The notes under the pieces: model-generated
Seen by the model: only the letters and a program-made list of their open reading frames with translations
Told to the model about the DNA's origin: nothing
Database searches by the model: none
Assembly (NCBI GenBank): GCA_900491605.1
Contig: UESW01001670.1
Span: 177,367-241,366, forward strand
Direction of reading: 5' to 3'
DNA from: Calamus simplicifolius
Taxonomy: Eukaryota > Streptophyta > Magnoliopsida > Arecales > Arecaceae
DNA: 64,000 nucleotides
Shown: one piece after another, positions 35,711 through 47,863 of the stretch
How the letters are laid out: each line of letters opens with the position of its first letter
Position numbering within the stretch: position 1 is the first letter of the stretch
Position numbers and translations under genes: made by a program

Positions 35711-35722
35711 GCTCTGATACCA
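35711..35722 (-). other. Primer binding site of element D (tRNA-Met)
   Basis: TGGTATCAGAGC on the minus strand, two bases from the LTR end at 35725. Confidence 0.92.
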
Positions 35723-35724
35723 AT

Positions 35725-37379
35725 TGTTGGCCCAGATGGCAACCCAAGAGGGGGGGTGAATTGGGTTCTTTAAAAAATTAAGCCTTTTAAAATAGTTTGC
35801 TTAAGAAGAATGAAAGCAAATGCAATTAAATTCAAAGTTGAATAAAATAGAGATAGAGATAGAGTAATAAACACGGCAAACACAAATTTTATAGTGGTTC
35901 GGTGTATCCAACACCTACGTCCACTCCCAAGCTCCACTTGGGTCCACACTATAATCTTCCTCGATTACAGTCGAGTTGTTTTACAAGCTCACAACCCAAA
36001 CTTGTTGTTTTCCCGGGATCACAACGAACCCAGCCGGTTTTACACGGGCTCACCAGCACAAAAACCCAACACAAGCTAACCTTAGCTTGTGACCGAGGTA
36101 AGACTACCTCCACTAATTCAATCCCTCTGATTGAATAGACACAAAAATAAAAATATGTTTTAAAGTACACAACTCCTTTGAGCAGATATTCAAATAAAAG
36201 CAAGTTTAGAAGAGCCTGTTTAGATTGGTTTGAGTGCAGCTTTTCTTCTTTTCTTCTTTTCCTCAACTCCTTTGAAGTGTGGAATCGGGCCTCAGCTCAG
36301 ATTCTTCACGGATTGAATGTTGGAGTTGATTTGAGCTTTTTCTTCCTTTCTTTGAATGTTGAAAATCTCTTGATTTGCTCTTGAATGGCTCTTGGATTTT
36401 CTTCTGACTTTCTTGGATTGATGAACTTGAGCACAGATGAAGCTTCCTTTGATTTCACACTTTTTCTTTCACTCTATTTTTGAATCTCGGATTTTTTCAA
36501 ATGACGCTCTATTTTTCTCTTTTTCTGAAAGATTTTTCTTTTTCTCTCTTGATTTGTATCTCTATGTCTTTGATTTGAAAATGGCCTCTCTATTTATAGA
36601 CTCTGCAAAAATATAGCCGTTAGAAACAAAGAAATCTAGCCGTTATTGAAAAATCTTACCGTTGACGCTGAGTTGGCATTCAGAAAAATTACACCCAGAT
36701 TTGTTGGAGTCGACTCCAGCTTTAGGCGAGTCGGCTCGAAGACGCGATACCAAAAATAGAAATATTCAGAAAGTTAAAGGGTCGACTCAAGAAAATAAGG
36801 TGTCGACTCCTGACAGTCGGGGGTCGACTCATGAAAAGCAAGGGGTCGACTCGAGAAGTGCTCAGAAAAATAATTCTCTGGTGTCTGAGCGGAGTCGACT
36901 CACACAGTCATGGAGTCGGCTCGACAAATCGGGGTCGACTCAGAAATCACAGGGGTCGACTCGAGAAAACAGACATCTCTGTATACTGAGTGGAGTCGAC
37001 TCTGAAACTCTAGAGTCGGCTCCGGAACGTATCAAAAATCAGAGAATTTTGATTGACTTTGAAATTCGTTCCAGATTATTTTAAATCAATTTTTGACTTG
37101 AATACAATAAAATTGTCATTAGGAATCAATTCAAGAAATGTTCCAAAAACTCATTGATTGAGATATGAAGTATAAAAATTTCTTTTTGAAAGCTTAAACA
37201 TGGAGCTTGAAGTTACTTTCAAATTGATTAAAGTCATACTTAACATACTCATTGATTATTCTAAATAAATTCATTGCTCATGTAAATAAATCATTGCATC
37301 TTTTAATATACTCATGGCTTTTGGTAATCATCAAAATCAATAAGATTGGGGCAACAATTTCTCAACAATCTCCCCAACA
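35725..37379 (-). repeat. 5' LTR of element D (1655 bp)
   Basis: Minus-strand TGTTGGGGAG at 37379 and GGGCCAACA at 35725. GTCGAC array about 36705-37025, MSA box TCTAACGGCTA 36624-36614, TATAAATA 36598-36591. Differs from the 3' LTR by scattered substitutions and indels, more than the two E LTRs differ from each other. Confidence 0.93.
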
Positions 37380-37401
37380 CAATCCATCTTGAAGATAGTG
37401 G

Positions 37402-38979
37402 ATGGCTCCCAAGAAGAAGGCAGTCGCTAGATATGATGATTGTGCCGATCTTCGCTAGAAGTCTTCTACTTCTTCATCTCATATCAACTCCCTTCTTGCA
37501 TCTAAATCCTTTGCTCATAGAAGGTTAGTTGATTTTGACTTCTTAGAACAAGAAGGTTTTAAAATTGGAAAACTTTTAGTTAATCAAGGTTGGGATAAGC
37601 TTCTATCTACCAAGAGACCTATTTATCCTGAGCTTATTAGGGAATTTTATGAAAATATCTCTTTTGGTAGTGGGACTATCTCTTCCTTCGTGAAAAAGAC
37701 TAAAATCGACCTAGATTGCAAAACGTTAGGATGTGCTCTTAATATTCCTTCTGATGGGTTCTTAGAAGTCCTACCCAGTGAACGTGGATATAAAATAGGT
37801 TTAATCCTTAATATTGATGATAATGAAGCCAGTAATATTGAAACACTAGATGCCAACATGCTATCTGTAGAAAATAGATTATTTCACAGTATCATCACCA
37901 AAATCTTAGCCCCTCGTGCTGGTTCGTTTAATGTAGTAAATGATAGGAACATATGCATAATGTATGATATCTTAATAGAAGACCATGTTGATCTACCTCA
38001 ACTAATGTTGACCATAATGAAAGAATCCTTGTCTAGATCTAAGGCTGCATTGCCCTACGGAATGTTTCTCACTTATGTATTTGAGTTTTTCAATATTAAG
38101 CTTAAGGGAGAAACTGCAGTGGCATTACGTCACTCTGACGTTTTTAATGCTCATTCACTGCACTGTATGGACTTTTCCAAATGGGATGGTATTTGGTTAA
38201 AGGTTAGGTCTAGAACTGGTCAGTCTAGTATGCCACCGCCAACTGTGACTCAATCTGCTTGTTCTCCTCAGAACTTCTTCAATTTTGACTTCAACCATCC
38301 AAATCCTTACCTTGCTGCTATGTCTGATGATCAAAATCCTTTTCAATCTGATCCACCCAGTATGAATGCTCCTGGACCTTCTTATCGGAATGACAATCAA
38401 GCTTCTGCTCCTCTTCCTATCGTTCGCATAAGTGATGATCAAATTCTCCTTATTATCAATGAATTGACCCTTGCCACTTCTAGTCGAAGCTCTGGAGACA
38501 ATGCTTCTTATGTCAATGATCAGACTCTCATTCCACATATTTCTTCTATTTTTAAAAACATATCTCAGTTTAAATTTATTCTTGAGCGACTTGTCCATGA
38601 TGTGAATATTCTCAATGGAAGAGTTTTTCATCGCAATGAATCTATCATGGAGCGGATCCTAAAAGAGATTAATTTCCTAAAAGGTAAGCTTGAGAATTTT
38701 GAAACTAAGGCAGAGTGGGTAGAGCACCGAATGAGATCTACAGAGACCCAGACCCGGGATGCAGCAAATGCTGTTGACCATTGGACCGCATCCTTCACAA
38801 GGCTGAGTCAACTCCTAGAGACTTTCATCACTCTTTCTGCCGCCTCTGCGCCTGATGCTTCTTATTCTCATCTGCACCTCTGGACTCCACCAATACAGCC
38901 TTCCTCCGACAAGCCTAGATCTTCAAACAAGCCAAATGTTTCTTCAGTGCATATTTCTTCTTCTGATGACGACAAGTGA
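37402..38979 (+). pseudogene. Element C ORF3 (nearly intact accessory gene)
   Basis: ATG at 37402 (MAPKKKAVARYDD), an in-frame TAG at codon 19, then open to 38979. The part 37690-38979 gives 429 codons uninterrupted. Domains: basic N-terminus, a globular domain (LVDFDFLEQEGFKIGKLLVNQGWDKL, PIYPELIREFYENI, LPYGMFLTYVFEFF) clearly homologous to ORF3 of A/D/E though divergent, a Ser/Pro/Asn-rich linker, a coiled coil (about 38560-38830), and a Ser/Asp-rich tail ending SSSDDDK. The overall plan is the same in two subfamilies, so ORF3 has been kept by selection over some time. No membrane segment is evident, which argues against an envelope protein. Function unknown. Confidence 0.8.
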
Positions 38980-39189
38980 TTATATTTGACTTATGTTGTG
39001 ACCATACTTAGTACTGTTATTTTTGTAATACATGACTATGTTTTATGACTTGAGACCATGGCGTGTAATGTTTGTAATACTCTATTTTGTATTGATCTGA
39101 ATGACTGCTCAAATTATGTATGTTTGATCACATCTCCTTGATATATTATGCTTAAATTTATTGCAAAACTCTTCAAACTTCTTTTTGAT

Positions 39190-39398
39190 TAATGACAAAA
39201 GGGGGAGAAGATTATTGCATACATTAAGGAATGGAGTAAAGTAATAACTCCATATATTCAGGGGGAGAAAAAGATTTCACTGATTCAGATTGATAGGGGG
39301 AGAAATTAATGTTTTCTGATTACACTCCTATCTATATTAAACTTCTATATTTGCTCCTCTTGTGCTTAAAGGTTTTGTCATCATCAAAAGGGGGAGAT
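39190..39398 (+). other. Polypurine array of element C
   Basis: GGGGGAGAAG near 39201, GGGGGAGAAA near 39262, GGGGGAGAAA near 39296 and AAAAGGGGGAGATT at 39387-39399 next to the LTR. The layout parallels A/D/E. Confidence 0.75.
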
Positions 39399-41075
39399 TG
39401 TTGACCCCAGATTGATTTTGATGATTATAAAACAATTAGGCAATTCTAAGCTTGATACAGGGAAGTTCGATCGCCTTGCAAGTAAGTATCTTCATGCAAA
39501 ATTTCATTGGAAACGTTGAAGCCGTGAGGATTCAAATTTTAGTTAACTGGAGAGCTAGCTGCATGTTGGCTAGTTAGTTGGAGAGTTAACTACCTTATTC
39601 AGACGTATGGCTGTCTTTTTGCTCAGTTAGCTAGAGAGCTAACTAAGCAGGACCGTTCCTACGTTACTTTTTGTTTTAGTTAGCTAGTGAGCTAACTGAC
39701 TATCATTTAGCTAGCTATTGACCTAACTCCTCTTCTCCTGCAACTCCTACAACCGTGAGCCTTAATTTTCTAGTTAGCTGGGAAGCTAACTACCAATGCA
39801 TGAACCCTTTACTTTGTCATTTTATATTGCTGTTAGTTAGCTGAAGAGCTAACTAACCTTTGCTTAGTTAGCTGCCTAGCTAACTAAGTGATCTGCACTT
39901 TAGTCTTATGGCCGTTGTTTTTGCTGTTAGTTAGCTGAAGAGCTAACTAGCAATCTTTCTAGTTGACTAAAGAGCTGCTTCTGGATGATTTATTTGTCGT
40001 GGCCTCTCTTGTTAGGTAGCTGACTAGCTAGCTGAGGTTACTTACTTATCTCTTCACCGAATGCATTGATGTCTTCAGCTACCTAGAGTTATTTTTTCAG
40101 TCAACTGCCGCCTGAGTTCTTAAGCTGCTCTTTCTCTCTTACTCTCTCTCTCTATTACTATTTTAAGCTACATTTAACTTTTAGATTTTTGAATCTTTGC
40201 AGTGCTCTTCCTTCCTCAAATGGAGATCAGCATTCAATGCTTAAGGGAAACATTTATAACGGTTATATTTTCTTCCCGTTTTTATTTCCACTTTGTTCCT
40301 AATGTATCTAACGGATCTTTTCTTGTTGGATGATTATAAAAAGGTGGGATTTGAAGCACACCATGATGATTCTGAAAAAGAGTTTTTAAAGAGAGAGAAA
40401 ATCCAAGAAAAGAGCTTATATTGCATATTGTTGAGTGGTTGCTGTGCATTCAAGTTCATTCATTGCTCCAAAAAGTCGTCTGGATCTTTGAAGCTTTTCA
40501 AGCAATCAAGGCTTCAGCTACTTCAACCTCGTTCATTTATTGCTGAGTTTATTGCTTCAAAAAAATTGTAAAGTATATTCTGAATATTTGCTCATTGTGG
40601 GAGCTTCTCTTTATCATTCCTTGATCATTTTTGTAAAAGGGTTAGTGTTAACCCTGATTATTTTGGGCTTCCTTGTCCCTTAAAACAAGAGGACTAGCCT
40701 AGGTTTGGCTAGGGGATTTGGCTTCCTTGTGCCGTGAAACAAGAGGACTAGCCTGGTGTGGCTAGGGGTTTTTGACTACCTTGTGCCGTATAAACAAGAG
40801 GGCTAGCCTGGTTTGGCTAGAGGTTGTAATCGTTGTCGTATGATTAGTGAAATTCCCATAGGTTTTGGGGAGTGGATGTAGGTGTTGAGTTTGGCACCGA
40901 ACCACTATAAACTTCTGTGTGTTTGTGGTTGTTTGATTCTCTACTGTTATCATTCTGTGCACTCCACTACACCGCTGCAAATCAAAATTAGGGTTTAAGC
41001 ACATACTTGCATAGTAATCAATTTTTTTTTTAATAACCCAATTCACCCCCCTCTTGGGTTGCTATCTGGGCAACA
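39399..41075 (+). repeat. 3' LTR of element C (1677 bp)
   Basis: TGTTGACCCC...GGGCAACA, followed by TSD ACCTT. Palindrome array about 39536-40036, TCTAACGG 40307-40314 and TATAAAA 40335-40341. Substitutions against the 5' LTR are more frequent than between the E LTRs, in line with C being oldest of the three. Confidence 0.93.
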
Positions 41076-41080
41076 ACCTT

Positions 41081-42372
41081 TTACCAGTGAATTGAAAACA
41101 TAGGAGATTGCATGGGTTGCTCAGTCTAGCTCTCTTTTTTTTTTTTTTTTTTTTTCTTCTTCTTGATCTTTGAAACACAAGATGGGAGCAATGTGAAATG
41201 GTCACTAAATTTAGATTTTAACAGGATCCAAACCAAGCAACTACTGGGCATCTCTCTGCAACTCCGGGCAACTGCTAGAAGTTGTGTGCCTCTGGGGAAA
41301 ATTCAAATGCCTGACCTAATTAGGATCCTTCATTCTTTCATATATCTGTGCTTCCCTTTGTCTTTAGGCTGCATCCATCACTGAATCCATCATTTAGCAA
41401 ATTAACATTGGTTTCTACTAACTTGATCCAGCCATTTACTGCTGCTGAAACTTAGACATTTGTTATCCTAATTAAAGGACCATCTGGCTAACTTTCTGTT
41501 GAGGCTTTGTCTCTAAGTGATTCATCTCTGAAACATAATTAGTATTTTTTTTCTTTTTTTTTAACTTTTAAGACTATTGTTTCGACTATCTATAAAATCA
41601 AGCCCCTAGATTAATTTTTTTTTAGTGTCTCATAATTTTTGTTTTGTCTATTGTATGCTTTCTTCATTATTTTCCCTTGATAAAATCTCTGAGTGGTCTT
41701 TCTGGCCACCCTTTTTTCTTTAAAAAAAAAAAAAGAAAAGATCTCAAAATGAGTTTAGCTAGGGTAAGACCGCCGTTTTCTTTACTAAATGGTGATTGTG
41801 TTTTTTTAACAGCAGATAAACATACACTGTATGGGTTTAACTATGATGCTTTTATAATATTTTTTAAAAATAAATAGGGCTTCAATTCTATTGGCCACCA
41901 TTCAACCTCTCAAAGCCTTCTTAAAATTTACAGTATGAGTCCACCTACAAGCCAAGAGCATAGCAGCAAAAGCCAAATTTTACGCCTGGTGATGAAAAAT
42001 ATAACTCCTTTTTAAGTGACAAGTAAAGATGAATTTTATCGCAGCTTAGTAACCAGTCCTTAAGGAATAAGGTCTAAACCTATTAACCAACTACATAACA
42101 CTTTCTAACGTTTCAAGCTCATATGCTGATCTAATTAATTTATGGACCAAAACCACATGATCCTAAAAATAATTAACTTATGAGCCAAATCATTGGACCC
42201 TAAAAACTCAAGTGAAAGTTAATTTGTAGCAAGTAAACTTAACTTTGTAAGGCCCTAAACCTATTTACTGGTTCAATTAACGTATGGGCTGTAACACCCC
42301 AAACCCATCTGTTGGCCCAATTAACTCATTAATGGGTCAAAACTACGTGGCCCAAAAACTCGAACGGTAAGT
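41081..42372. other. Gene-free host flank right of C
   Basis: No coding signal; open frames are short and lack family motifs. Contains a T-run of about 22 bases (about 41137-41157) and loosely repeated blocks mentioning TTAACTTATGAGCCAAA-type sequence at 42120-42340. Nothing else recognised. Confidence 0.6.
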
Positions 42373-42984
42373 CTTTGTACACCGCCTCCAATGTAGGATG
42401 GCCTACATCGGGCGCAATGATTCACCCAAGCGCGAACCCACGCTGAAGAACCCGCTCATGGGTCTTGCACAGCATGCACAAGGGCCCATGCGAGAATGAA
42501 TCACCGCGCTCGATATAGGCCATTCTGCACATAACTTGCCCACCTTAAAAATAAAATAGTATTGTTGATAGTGCTCTTCAACTTTATTATTTTCATGGAT
42601 TTGTTTATAACTTTCTTTTAATTTAATCTAATTAGGATATTTTAATCAAAGAGGTGTCATATCGCATTTAGTAACTTTTAATAAAAATAAAAAGAATATT
42701 AAAATCATAAATGTACGCTTTCAAGAAAAGATATTTGATAATTTTTATTCAATTTAAAAGTTAAAAGAAAATAAAAAGGGTATATCATATATGTATGAAT
42801 TTTATATTTAAAAATTTAAATTATAGCAACTATGCATTGCGTAGAGTATATACCTAGTATAATATAATAAAATCTGAGATATTTTAATCAGAACATCCAA
42901 GTTTATCCTAATAACTTTTAAATAAAAAGAAACAAAAAGTTTTAAAAAGGAACATTTTTATTCAATCACTAAAAAAGGATAGAA

Positions 42985-43017
<33 letters not shown>

Positions 43018-43137
43018 TTATGTATGTATGTTTGCATGCATGCATAAGCTTATGATACCTCTCCTATCTCAAGTTTCTTGTAATATTTGAAATATAAAAG
43101 TGCTAGCATTGTCAATATTATCACGCAATCACTAAGA
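42373..43137 (+). repeat. Dispersed repeat copy 2 with nested palindrome
   Basis: Collinear with 8665-9408, same orientation. Palindrome arms at about 42395-42425 and 42496-42532. Includes a (TATG)n microsatellite at about 42985-43035 that is only a short TG run in copy 1. Confidence 0.75.
42985..43035. repeat. TATG microsatellite
   Basis: Imperfect ATGT/TATG tetranucleotide run. Confidence 0.8.
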
Positions 43138-43409
43138 ACCAACCCATTAGTATATTTGAAACAATAGGCTATAAATCTACTCTAGCACATGCATTTATAT
43201 TCATCATTTTCATGAGAAACATCAATCTTTTTAACTTGGCCAGATGGTTTGCTGTCCACTTAAAACAATAAAATTTATGAGCAGTGAAATTATAATGATT
43301 GTTTTATTAGAGATGGATATAACTCATCACCTTATCTGGATGCATGTCTTAAAATTGAGTTGACCAACTGAAATAGACTTGCGAAACCTCGCATTTGGTG
43401 CATCGCCAG

Positions 43410-44085
43410 CAATCCTGAATGGTAACATAGATTACCTATAAGATGATTACCACTTGATAGATTATCAGTAATATTAATTACTGTGTTTGATATACACAAG
43501 TAATGCAACAACAATATTGATTACTGTATTTAGTATGACAAACAGATTACCAGTCATATAACATCAAATTCCCAAAATACTCCTAAATTAAATTTATTAA
43601 AAATTTATATATTATTATATATTAATTTAAAAAATTATATTTATAAATGATAATGTGTAAAAAAATTTATATTTATATATAAATGATATTCTAAACGACC
43701 AGTGAAGATGTTGGAGCCTACTGATCGAAAAAAATTTTGTAGTATGCCATGGGGCCGCTGGGCGATGAAGATCTGCGGCTCGACTCCGTGAAAGAGGATG
43801 TGGCTTGGGACCTTCGACCTGGAGGTTTCAGCAAGGTTGGTAGAGGAGGATGCGAGTAGAGAGCGATAAAAAAAGGATAATTTTATTAAAAAGTAGTTTA
43901 TCATATTATCATATCTATGGTAATATGGATAACCACACCTTCTTGAGATAATCTGGTTTATCCAAATTACCATTACAAGATAGATTGCCATTTAAAACAT
44001 GTACCAAATAAGGTTATCTGGTGGGCCCCATTTAAATTATCGATAATCTAGATAGATTACATGCTACCAAATGCCCCCTAAAGTT
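43410..44085. mobile_element. Possible non-autonomous DNA transposon (MITE-like)
   Basis: The right edge reads ...ATGCTACCAAATGCCCCCT, a form common at ends of plant MITEs. Several GATTACC/GGTAATC-type inverted words occur through the block, including GGTAACATAGATTACC near 43420 and AGATAGATTACATGCTACC near 44050. I cannot fix both ends or a TSD. A GC-richer 43680-43870 core has no recognisable gene. Confidence 0.35.
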
Positions 44086-44359
44086 ATGATAATGTGAATA
44101 GAAATAATTAACATGATAGCGCAGTATTATTAGTATTTTTTCCTAATAACAAATTTTTTACATAATTTTTAAAATATTATATATAATAAAATAAATCATG
44201 CTACATATACCATGTCATAATTCATGCGTCAAATATAAGAAATATATGTTATCAGCTTTTGTCATCCACGATCTTAGACTACATCACCTTGATACCACAT
44301 TCTACATCATCTTTGAAAATATAATAAATCAGTTGTACCAGTAATCCATGTGAATAAAT

Positions 44360-44800
44360 CTAATGTGGTCATCATCTCATGCCTATGTTAGTTCTTATAC
44401 TAGTGTCATATGTTATAAATCCAATTTGGTCATCACTTGTGATCATAATTGGTTCTATACCAATGAGAATATAGCCACTACTACAAATTCGATCACTAGT
44501 AAGCATCTAGTCATCATAGTGGGCCCGATCATTGGTGCCATTTGTCTAAGCTAGGCTAGGCTACTACCATGAGCCAAATCGAGCTAGAATTAGTGCCACA
44601 TATCATCAATAAATTTATATTAGTTTGCTCTTCTAGTTTGGCCATTATCTTAGACCTAAACTGGTTTCACACTAGTAAACATATAGCCATCATCATTGAT
44701 CTAGTAACTAATGAGCACTATTCATTAGCAAACATAGTCACCATAGTGGGCCTAGTCTCTGGTGTCACCTCACCACATATTCGTAATTTTAATTTACATG
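44360..44800. repeat. Degenerate tandem duplication, about 220-bp unit
   Basis: Two diverged units (about 44365-44560 and 44585-44780) share the order TTGGTCATCA..., GGTTCTATACCA/GGTTTCACACTAG, CATAGTGGGCC and GGTGCCAT/GGTGTCAC. The open frames over it are repeat artefacts. Confidence 0.5.
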
Positions 44801-44939
44801 CTTTTTCTTATTTTTCATCCCACCATATCTTTTGATATTTCAATATATAAAATAATTTAATGCCACCTCATTAACATCATAAAACCATGTATTATATTAT
44901 AAGATGTGTCATAACTATACATACTTCAAAATATCAAAG

Positions 44940-45117
44940 TTTGGTGGAAGACAATCCTTGTAACCTTCGGATATTCTTGATAGTAAAATTCTTTGATCTT
45001 TTTTTGCCTATGGACGTTGACTAGTGAGTTGAGCTACGTAAATCTTTATGTTTTGGTTTCACTCTTTACTTTTATTATTGATCTTTTGTCCCCTATGTAT
45101 CTTTTGTTGTAATGAGT
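44940..45117 (+). repeat. LTR relic, copy 1, followed by PBS-like site
   Basis: Shares ATATTCTTGATAGWAAAATTC and TGGTTTCACTCTYTACTTTT-type blocks with 62990-63170. TGGTATCAAAGC at 45118-45129 resembles a tRNA-Met PBS with one change. Probably the 5' LTR end of a decayed copia-type element. Confidence 0.45.
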
Positions 45118-45782
45118 GGTATCAAAGCTTAGTTCTTGTACATGCAAAGAAGAGGCATGGACTCAAAGAGGTGTTGTGATGTAGTAGCTGCATGAATCTT
45201 AAGGTAGCACAAATCTTGAAGTAGTTTGCACTGATCTCAAAGTAAAGCAATGGATTTGGAGTAGAGCACTACCCTTGAGGCCATTTGATAGAGCCGAGGC
45301 CTAGGCTCCTCATTGCCACATCAGAAAAGGAGGAAGAGCATCTAAGATGAAGCCGAAGAAGACATAACCCAATGGACAATTGAGGAAGAAAGTCACCACA
45401 TGACTTAGCAATATATCCCTTATCCTGGTAGGTAATCACAATAGCAGTGAGGCCAGACAAGCTAGGGAGAACCATCACTAGCGGAGTGGGATATTGTTTT
45501 GGTGTTAAGGTGGCATATGTTGGTGAGGTGGGCCTTTTCGGCGAGTCGATAGAGGTGGCACCCAACCAAGCATGACACAGAGGAGAAGAGAGAATCTATA
45601 GCCCTCCTTCATCATCAGCCCTAAGGTGCTCCATCGGAGAATGATAGGGCCATGGGGGCATAGTGACCCACCTACTGCAAAGAAGAAGATAACCATGACT
45701 GGAAGCTTCATTCACGTGCAACTGCCAGCATGGAGAAGGGGGAAGAAGAAAAAGAAGGCTAGCGAGAGGCAATTGGTAAGGC
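45118..45782. other. Gene-free stretch after the PBS-like site
   Basis: No gag or pol motif on either strand. Could be the leader of a non-autonomous LTR element whose other LTR relic lies near 62990-63170. Confidence 0.4.
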
Positions 45783-45787
45783 CTAAG

Positions 45788-47858
45788 TGTTAGGAAATAT
45801 GTCTTACAATCAATCATCTGGCTTATAGACGGTTGTAATTCATTATAATTGTACATGGTTTATTTGATTAATAACAGTTATTCTGCCAATACAATATATT
45901 TTTTATCTTTCAATAGAACTCTTATATGTTGTTGAGTAATTCTTAAATGGGTTCGTGACCAAGTCATATGTTATCACCTAGGACAATAACGTAGTCAAGT
46001 ATAGGTCATTGTGTGCTATATATGTTGGTTTGTCCTCTTAAACCAAGGAGTGTATGACATTAGTATGGCATGCAGGTGAGTGTAGGAGTACATTCATTGA
46101 ACAGTGACTCACCTCCATTGAGTACTCTACTATCAAGGGTATCTCACAGAAGGGCAATGAGTATAAGTGTTCCTTTGACCTAAGACTATCATTGTGACTT
46201 AATAAGCAACTCACAGTACTTAGGCACTGGACTACCTGAATTTTTAATCCAGTGACAGAAGGTTGTTAGGTACAATCAAGTACTTGTTAAATCAGTGGTG
46301 AGTCAAGATGGAATTATTCACACTAAGTATTAGAGTAAATGCTCGGTTTGTGTTTTAATTTTGCAAAACCTTGGCCAGGATAATCCATATGAGGAGTCAC
46401 AGGATTGTACATGTTGAAACACACTTAGATATTTTTTGAAAGTTGGCAATGAACTCTGAATTCATCTTGAGAATTTGGACAAGGGAATAAATTATGCGGT
46501 AACCATAGCCTATGTTCCTGAATATTTCTTTGCATACATTTGGTCTATTCGAACATCGGATACCATTGGTAGATGATCACATCTATTGGTATATGAAGTG
46601 TTCCTATGCTATTGACTTAGATTTGAACCTATGGAGTCACGCACATAGTCAAGTGACCTGGAGACAGGCTTGACCCATGATCTAAGTGGGATTTGGTCAT
46701 ATGAGTAATACCGAGTTTGTACTAGCAATGTCTAGCTAGCACTGGGCATTAGTGATAGTACTTAATCTGGGGTTGAACTTGAGTTAGTTTATAACTTAAG
46801 TGGATTTTTAAAATTTATTCAGACCCATTGTGGGGTAGGACTTGAATCATAGACCAATGGTTGGTCTGACGATAGAGTAGTTTAGATATGGTTTCAAAGT
46901 GATTTGAATCGGATATACAATATAGCCTCTGATCATTTATTTATAAATTTTGAAATCATAAATCATTTTAAATTAGAAATTAGATAAGTCCAATGCGAAG
47001 TATAGTTCGAGATCTTCGCATGGGTTCTTTCGGATTTCAATTTGGACTTTAAACGAATTTAATCTGATTATTTTTATATTTATAGATATTTTTAAATATT
47101 TTAAATTAACATTGCGGGAAGCCATGAGAGTTTAAAATTTTATAAAATTTAAGATTCTGTCATTTCATATAAATTACGATTCTATCATTTTGTTTAAATT
47201 ATAATTTTGCCATTGAGATGGCATGATTTGAAATTTAATATAAATTATGATTTTGCCATTTCAATGACGTGAATTTAAATTTTTATTTAAATTACGATCT
47301 TGCCATTGAGATGATGTGAATTTGTGAATTTTTTATAAAAGTTTTTTTAACGCATTCACGCCCGTAACTTATCCACTTTCGAAAATCGAATGTTATCCCA
47401 TCTAAACAAATTCAAAAGTTATTTTGGGTTGTTTTTTATGGTGGGTTTATTTAAGAAACCTTTCTCAACCTTTTCTTTGACGATCACGGTAGCAGAAAGA
47501 AAGTCCAAAAAACCAGAGAAGTCTAGTACGACAAGAGAGGGTCTCTTCTCTTATCCCTTCTGTTTCTACATCCCCTATCTCAAGGTTTTCTAGCGTGCGT
47601 ATGAAATAGAGGAGTGGCACGTGCGACTCTGGTAAGGCATCAAGAGGTGATTATTCACATGAGATCAGATCTGTATCTAGTTTTTGCATCAAGTATGCAA
47701 ACTGAAAGGTATAAAATTTAATTTTAAATTTTGCATGCTTTCAATTATAGATAAACATGGTATATTTTATAAATTTAATTAGATTAAATTTAAATAAAAT
47801 ATATACATACAAATAAACCTGAGATCCTAGGACATCCGAGGAACAATTTTTTCCTTCA
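45788..47858 (+). repeat. Solo LTR G1 (2071 bp)
   Basis: Starts TGTTAGGAA and ends TTCCTTCA. Flanks are CTAAG (45783-45787) and TTAAG (47859-47863), a TSD with one mismatch. Homologous to 53523-55610, for instance the shared GTCCTCTTAA-CCAAGGAGTGTA and GTGTAGGAGTACATTC-type blocks. No internal genes or second LTR, hence solo. Confidence 0.7.
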
Positions 47859-47863
47859 TTAAG

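Larger units (their letters stand above)
16329..37379 (-). mobile_element. Element D: copia retrotransposon inserted in C, hosting E
   Basis: Minus-strand element: 5' LTR 37379-35725, PBS, gag, pol, spacer, ORF3, PPT, 3' LTR 18014-16329. TSD CAATC is at 16324-16328 and 37380-37384. Element E (19693-30164) lies in its ORF3; without it D is about 10.6 kb. D and E are the same family, so E landed in a sister copy. Confidence 0.95.
9508..41075 (+). mobile_element. Element C: complete copia retrotransposon hosting D and E
   Basis: LTRs at 9508-11185 and 39399-41075 flank PBS, gag, pol, spacer, ORF3 and PPT. The TSD ACCTT is present at 9503-9507 and 41076-41080. Removing D (16329-37379) and one TSD copy leaves about 10.5 kb, a normal SIRE-type length. 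C is a different subfamily from D and E: its U3 carries AGTTAGCT dyads instead of GTCGAC sites, and its ORF3 is divergent. It inserted before D and E. Confidence 0.95.

Noticed and set aside
41644..41877. Frame of 77 codons with Lys run
   Set aside because: Contains an A-run and has no recognisable domain.
44363..44835. Two frames with repeated Ile/Val/His pattern, looking like a repeat protein
   Set aside because: A degenerate tandem duplication of noncoding DNA explains both; stops separate them.
45269..45856. Minus-strand frames of 68-98 codons
   Set aside because: Overlapping frames in several phases with no conserved motif; they also run into the G1 solo LTR.
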